This document shows positions 6,893 through 8,845 of a stretch of 8,845 nucleotides of DNA, piece after piece. Within the stretch, counting starts at the first letter, position 1; each line of letters begins with the position of its first letter. The stretch covers positions 1 through 8,845 of the forward strand of contig DASQVO010000283.1 of the NCBI GenBank assembly GCA_035640715.1, read 5' to 3'. The translations under genes and the position numbers were made by a program. The notes beneath the pieces were generated by a model. That model was not told where the DNA came from and did not search any database. It saw only the letters and a program-made list of their open reading frames with translations. This DNA is from DASQVO01 sp035640715. Its GTDB lineage: Bacteria; Actinomycetota; Actinomycetes; Streptosporangiales; Streptosporangiaceae.

Positions 6893-7453
6893 TTGGCGCG
6901 AACCTGGTTGTCGATCCGCGTGGACCTCATCGAAGGCCACGGCGAGCATTACTGGCCACGGCCAGGGCGGATCTTCGCGGCCGCGCGCAGTCACACCTTC
7001 AAGGAACTCGCCGACGCTATCGATGACGCCTTCGCCCGCTGGGACCGCTCGCACCTGCAGGAGTTCACCCTCTCCGGCCAGACCCGGCTCTGCCTTCCCG
7101 ACTCTGACTGGGAGATTGAGGGGGAGGTCACCGAGGACTACCGGCGCGTCAGGCTGTCGCGGCTGCGCCCGGGCGAGCAGTTCGTGTACGTGTTCGATCT
7201 CGGCGACGACTGGGCCCACCTGTGCACGGTCGGCACGGAAAGGATCGACCCGATCGACGCCCTGGGAATTTTGCCCGCCAGGCCGCTGCCCTACTGGGGC
7301 TGGGGTGACATTCCCGACCAGTACCGGCGCCGCTGGGACGGCGACGACGGAGAGTCACCCCCGCCGCAGAATCCCGGGCTCGCCGATCTTCCGCCCCTCC
7401 GGCATCACTGGGGGCCAGGCAGCCGGGCGAGGCGAAGGTTCACAGCACGGTAG
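6893..7453 (+). CDS. pRiA4b ORF-3-like protein (IS1096 passenger/TnpR-like family)
   Basis: It belongs to the plasmid pRiA4b ORF-3-like family, whose members are often carried on plasmids or next to transposases. The biochemical role is unsettled. Seen: an N-terminal block TWLSIRVDLIEG and HTFKELADAIDDAFARWD; the family signature FVYVFDLGDDWAHLC at about 97-111; a turn YWGWGDIPDQY at 134-144 followed by RRWDGDDGE; and a Pro-rich end. The chosen TTG at 6893 has GGAGA (6881-6885) seven bases upstream and begins at the family-like MARTWLSIRV. A GTG at 6860 in the same frame would add 11 residues but has only a weak RBS. Length is 186 aa from the TTG. It is one to a few dozen bases from the preceding small gene, so likely the same operon. 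No transposase or terminal repeats are visible here. The last ~12 residues are basic and may be slightly altered. Confidence 0.82.
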   Translation: MARTWLSIRVDLIEGHGEHYWPRPGRIFAAARSHTFKELADAIDDAFARWDRSHLQEFTLSGQTRLCLPDSDWEIEGEVTEDYRRVRLSRLRPGEQFVYVFDLGDDWAHLCTVGTERIDPIDALGILPARPLPYWGWGDIPDQYRRRWDGDDGESPPPQNPGLADLPPLRHHWGPGSRARRRFTAR

Positions 7454-7457
7454 CCCA

Positions 7458-7553
7458 GCGTCGCTGGCGGGAGTCCTCGATGACCACCTGGCCGCGGAGT
7501 TCGCGACCAGGGAACTGGACGCCACCATGGTGGCCATGACCGACGAAGCGTAA
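7458..7553 (+). pseudogene. Remnant resembling the N-terminus of an NTF2/SnoaL-like protein
   Basis: About 31 codons read SLAGVLDDHLAAEFATREL then DATMVAMTDE and stop at TAA (7551-7553). This closely resembles the opening of NTF2-like (SnoaL fold) proteins, in which a helix like VLDDHLAAEF is followed by DATMATMTDEPYVxHVP and a long beta-sheet. Here there is no start codon or ribosome-binding site at the expected place, and the frame ends where the first strand should begin. I therefore read it as a fragment truncated on both sides. The match rests on memory of the family and on a short stretch. Confidence 0.42.
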
Positions 7554-7558
7554 CGGAA

Positions 7559-7582
7559 GGCCGCGCCGACCGCTGCGCGGCC
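7559..7582. terminator. Bidirectional hairpin terminator between convergent transcripts
   Basis: GGCCGCGC (7559-7566) and GCGCGGCC (7575-7582) form a perfect 8-bp stem with an eight-base loop, directly after the last stop of the island. The sigma-factor gene ends on the opposite strand at 7642. The place, stem strength and lack of a T-run fit an actinomycete terminator working for both strands. A second, weaker pair CCGCGG (7610-7615/7634-7639) lies next to the sigma-factor stop. Confidence 0.55.
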
Positions 7583-7641
7583 CTTGGGGATCGCCTGCCT
7601 TCGTCTGGGCCGCGGATCATCTGTGCGGAAGTCCCGCGGTT

Positions 7642-8643
7642 TCAGTCTGTGAGTGTCCGGGGGAGCCCGAATCGTGGCAGTACGGCGTTGTCGAAACGGG
7701 TGATCACGCTGACGCGGTCGCCCCTGAGGGTGATGACCAGCAGGCCGGACGAGTGAGCGACGTCGGTGAGCGGATCTTTGAGATAGACGCCGAAGGCGGG
7801 CTGCCCGTTCGCCCGGGTAGGGACCAGCCGGTAGCGGCGGCCCTGGCGGAAGGCCACGGTGGCGAAGAAGCGCCCGGCCAGTTCCCGGCCCTGGTATTCC
7901 AGTGGAACCGGTGGCATGCGCATCCAGGCATCCTCGGTCATCAGGGCCACGATCCCGTCCACGTCACCATCTTCGAACGCTTGGACCAGCCGGTTCATGA
8001 GTTGCTGCTCGGCGCGTGAGCCTGCCGTTGCTGGCTGCTCGGAGGATGGCAGCTCCCGGGCCAGCGTGGCGCGGGCACGCTTGAGCGCGCTGGTGACCGA
8101 CTGCTCGGTCACTTCGAGCAGGTCGGCGACCTCCCGGGCGGAAAAGCTGAGGACGTCGCGCAGGATAAGGACAGCGCGCTGGCGCGGCGGCAGCAGCTGC
8201 AGCGCGGTAACGAAGGCCAGCGAGATGGCTTCGTGGGTCTCGTAGCGGGCCTCGGGACCGGCCGCAGTGTCCGGCAGGCCGGCGAGGAGGACGTCAGGGT
8301 AGGGCTCGAGCCAGAGGACCTCGCCCAGGCGGGTCGGCTCGGGCGGGTCGAAGTTCGGTGCCGACAGGCTCCCCGGTGGCCGCCGGGTGGCCGAGCGCAG
8401 CATGTTCAGGCACCGGTTGGTGGCGATGCGGTACAGCCAGGTGCGGATCGCCGCCCGTTCCTGGAAGCCGCCGAGCCCTTGCCAGGCGGCCGTGAGGGTC
8501 TCCTGCACGGCGTCCTCGGCGTCGGCCGCCGAGCCGAGAATCCGGTAGCAGTGCACCTGCATCTCCCGCCGGTAGGGACCCACTAGCTGCTCGAAGGCGG
8601 CCTCGTCCCCTGACCTGGCCCGGTCGATCAGCTCCATGGTCAT
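7642..8643 (-). CDS. ECF RNA polymerase sigma factor with C-terminal SnoaL-like domain (SigG-type)
   Basis: It directs RNA polymerase to a specific promoter set. Region sigma-2 covers about 5-85 (HCYRILGSAADAEDAVQET at 31-49, TWLYRIATNRCLNMLR at 68-83). A long linker with WLEPYPD (111-117) leads to sigma-4 at about 135-195, with LPPRQRAVLILRDVL and a helix-turn-helix in SAREVADLLEVTEQSVTSALKRAR. Residues about 208-325 form an NTF2/SnoaL-like domain (QAFEDGDVDGIVALMTEDA, then MRMPPVPLEYQGR). This order and the linker are typical of the group containing mycobacterial SigG. The DGGGR-type motif of the SigJ/ECF41 group is not seen. In such factors the extra domain is thought to adjust activity in place of a separate anti-sigma factor, and no anti-sigma gene is visible. 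The ATG at 8643 has AAGGA (8651-8655) seven bases upstream; the second Met (codon 3) would drop only two residues. The gene on the other side of its promoter region is divergent. Confidence 0.93.
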   Translation of the reverse strand: MTMELIDRARSGDEAAFEQLVGPYRREMQVHCYRILGSAADAEDAVQETLTAAWQGLGGFQERAAIRTWLYRIATNRCLNMLRSATRRPPGSLSAPNFDPPEPTRLGEVLWLEPYPDVLLAGLPDTAAGPEARYETHEAISLAFVTALQLLPPRQRAVLILRDVLSFSAREVADLLEVTEQSVTSALKRARATLARELPSSEQPATAGSRAEQQLMNRLVQAFEDGDVDGIVALMTEDAWMRMPPVPLEYQGRELAGRFFATVAFRQGRRYRLVPTRANGQPAFGVYLKDPLTDVAHSSGLLVITLRGDRVSVITRFDNAVLPRFGLPRTLTD

Positions 8644-8717
8644 GGCCTCATCCTTGTCTCACCGTGCCTCCCGTGCCGGGCGATGTCTCCGCTCGTACTG
8701 ACACCACCGGCCTGGAA

Positions 8718-8744
8718 AAGTGGGCGGCCCGGGGCCGCCCACTT
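8718..8744. repeat. Perfect 12-bp inverted repeat in the divergent sigma-factor promoter region
   Basis: AAGTGGGCGGCC (8718-8729) and GGCCGCCCACTT (8733-8744) are perfectly complementary with a three-base loop. An outer pair CCGGCC (8707-8712) and GGCCGG (8749-8754) extends the dyad. Both neighbouring genes point away from it, so it is not an ordinary end-of-gene terminator. It may be an operator, a leader hairpin controlling the gene at 8813, or a remnant terminator or repeat element. Confidence 0.8.
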
Positions 8745-8774
8745 CGGTGGCCGGCCGGGGTCCATTCCTGTGAT

Positions 8775-8793
8775 GGCCGGACCGATACCGGCC
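8775..8793. repeat. Second hairpin just upstream of the right-edge gene
   Basis: GGCCGG (8775-8780) and CCGGCC (8788-8793) pair around a seven-base loop, ten bases before the AGGAGG ribosome-binding site of the gene at 8813. Its arms are also complementary to the GGCCGG/CCGGCC copies at 8749-8756, so alternative foldings of a leader RNA are possible. The motif is GC-rich and may be chance. Confidence 0.4.
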
Positions 8794-8812
8794 CCTCACC
8801 GCAGGAGGATCG

Positions 8813-8845
8813 ATGCCAACATTCGTTCTGGTCTACCGCGGCCCG
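8813..8845 (+). CDS. Start of a gene, possibly a YCII-related protein (cut by window edge)
   Basis: Only 11 codons are present (MPTFVLVYRGP). A strong AGGAGG at 8803-8808, four bases before the ATG, makes the start convincing. The beginning resembles YCII-related (DGPF-type) proteins, which typically open with MPKYVLVY-like strands and are frequently encoded beside ECF sigma factors. The family call rests on very little sequence plus the neighbourhood. It is divergent from the sigma-factor gene with a 169-base shared upstream region, suggesting it may be a target of that sigma factor. Confidence 0.55.
   Translation, partial: MPTFVLVYRGP

Noticed and set aside
6825..7553. 242-codon frame overlapping the pRiA4b ORF-3-like gene
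   Set aside because: Most of it is an out-of-phase reading of the real gene (Ser/Arg/Pro/Thr-rich). Only its last ~31 codons look protein-like, and these are reported as a remnant.
1..8845. CRISPR array, tRNA/rRNA gene, complete insertion sequence
   Set aside because: No regularly spaced repeats, no tRNA-like or rRNA-like stretch, and no transposase or paired terminal repeats were seen. The only mobile-element hint is the pRiA4b ORF-3-like family.

Overview
The window is very GC-rich DNA with strong third-position G/C bias, GGAGG-type ribosome-binding sites, alternative GTG/TTG starts and actinobacterial protein families (a SigG-like ECF sigma factor, a secreted GH35/NPCBM enzyme, AbiEii-type and pRiA4b ORF-3-like proteins). 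This points to a soil-type, mycelial actinomycete. I cannot name the genus from sequence alone.

Layout. (1) Positions 1-898, minus strand: the N-terminal ~299 residues of a PHBH-fold FAD-dependent monooxygenase that runs off the left edge. (2) 899-1371: a divergent intergenic region of about 470 bases with no convincing gene. It holds candidate control elements for the monooxygenase (palindromes near 994-1021) and for the next gene (a promoter at 1294-1322). (3) 1372-5547, plus strand: one very large secreted multidomain GH35 beta-galactosidase (1391 aa) with a CBM-like insertion, a NEW3-like domain and a C-terminal NPCBM module, followed by a hairpin terminator at 5555-5574. (4) 5820-7553, plus strand: an accessory island. 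It has a 120-aa unknown protein overlapping (TAATG) an AbiEii-type nucleotidyltransferase whose C-terminal half looks lost or replaced, then an 85-aa unknown protein, a pRiA4b ORF-3-like protein, and a short remnant resembling the N-terminus of an NTF2/SnoaL-like protein. (5) 7642-8643, minus strand: an ECF sigma factor with a C-terminal SnoaL-like domain, convergent with the island and separated from it by an 8-bp-stem hairpin. (6) 8644-8812: a divergent promoter region dominated by a perfect 12-bp inverted repeat. (7) 8813 to the right edge, plus strand: the first 11 codons of a gene resembling YCII-related proteins.

How the parts fit. The galactosidase would act outside the cell on beta-galactosides, probably polymeric ones given its binding modules. 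No transporter or sugar regulator lies beside it. The sigma factor and the gene starting at 8813 are probably a co-regulated divergent pair. The island between the galactosidase and the sigma factor is the least ordinary part. Its first two genes have the architecture of a toxin-antitoxin or abortive-infection module, but the toxin-like gene appears decayed and other gene pieces have accumulated behind it. No tRNA, rRNA, CRISPR array, complete insertion sequence or origin was recognised.
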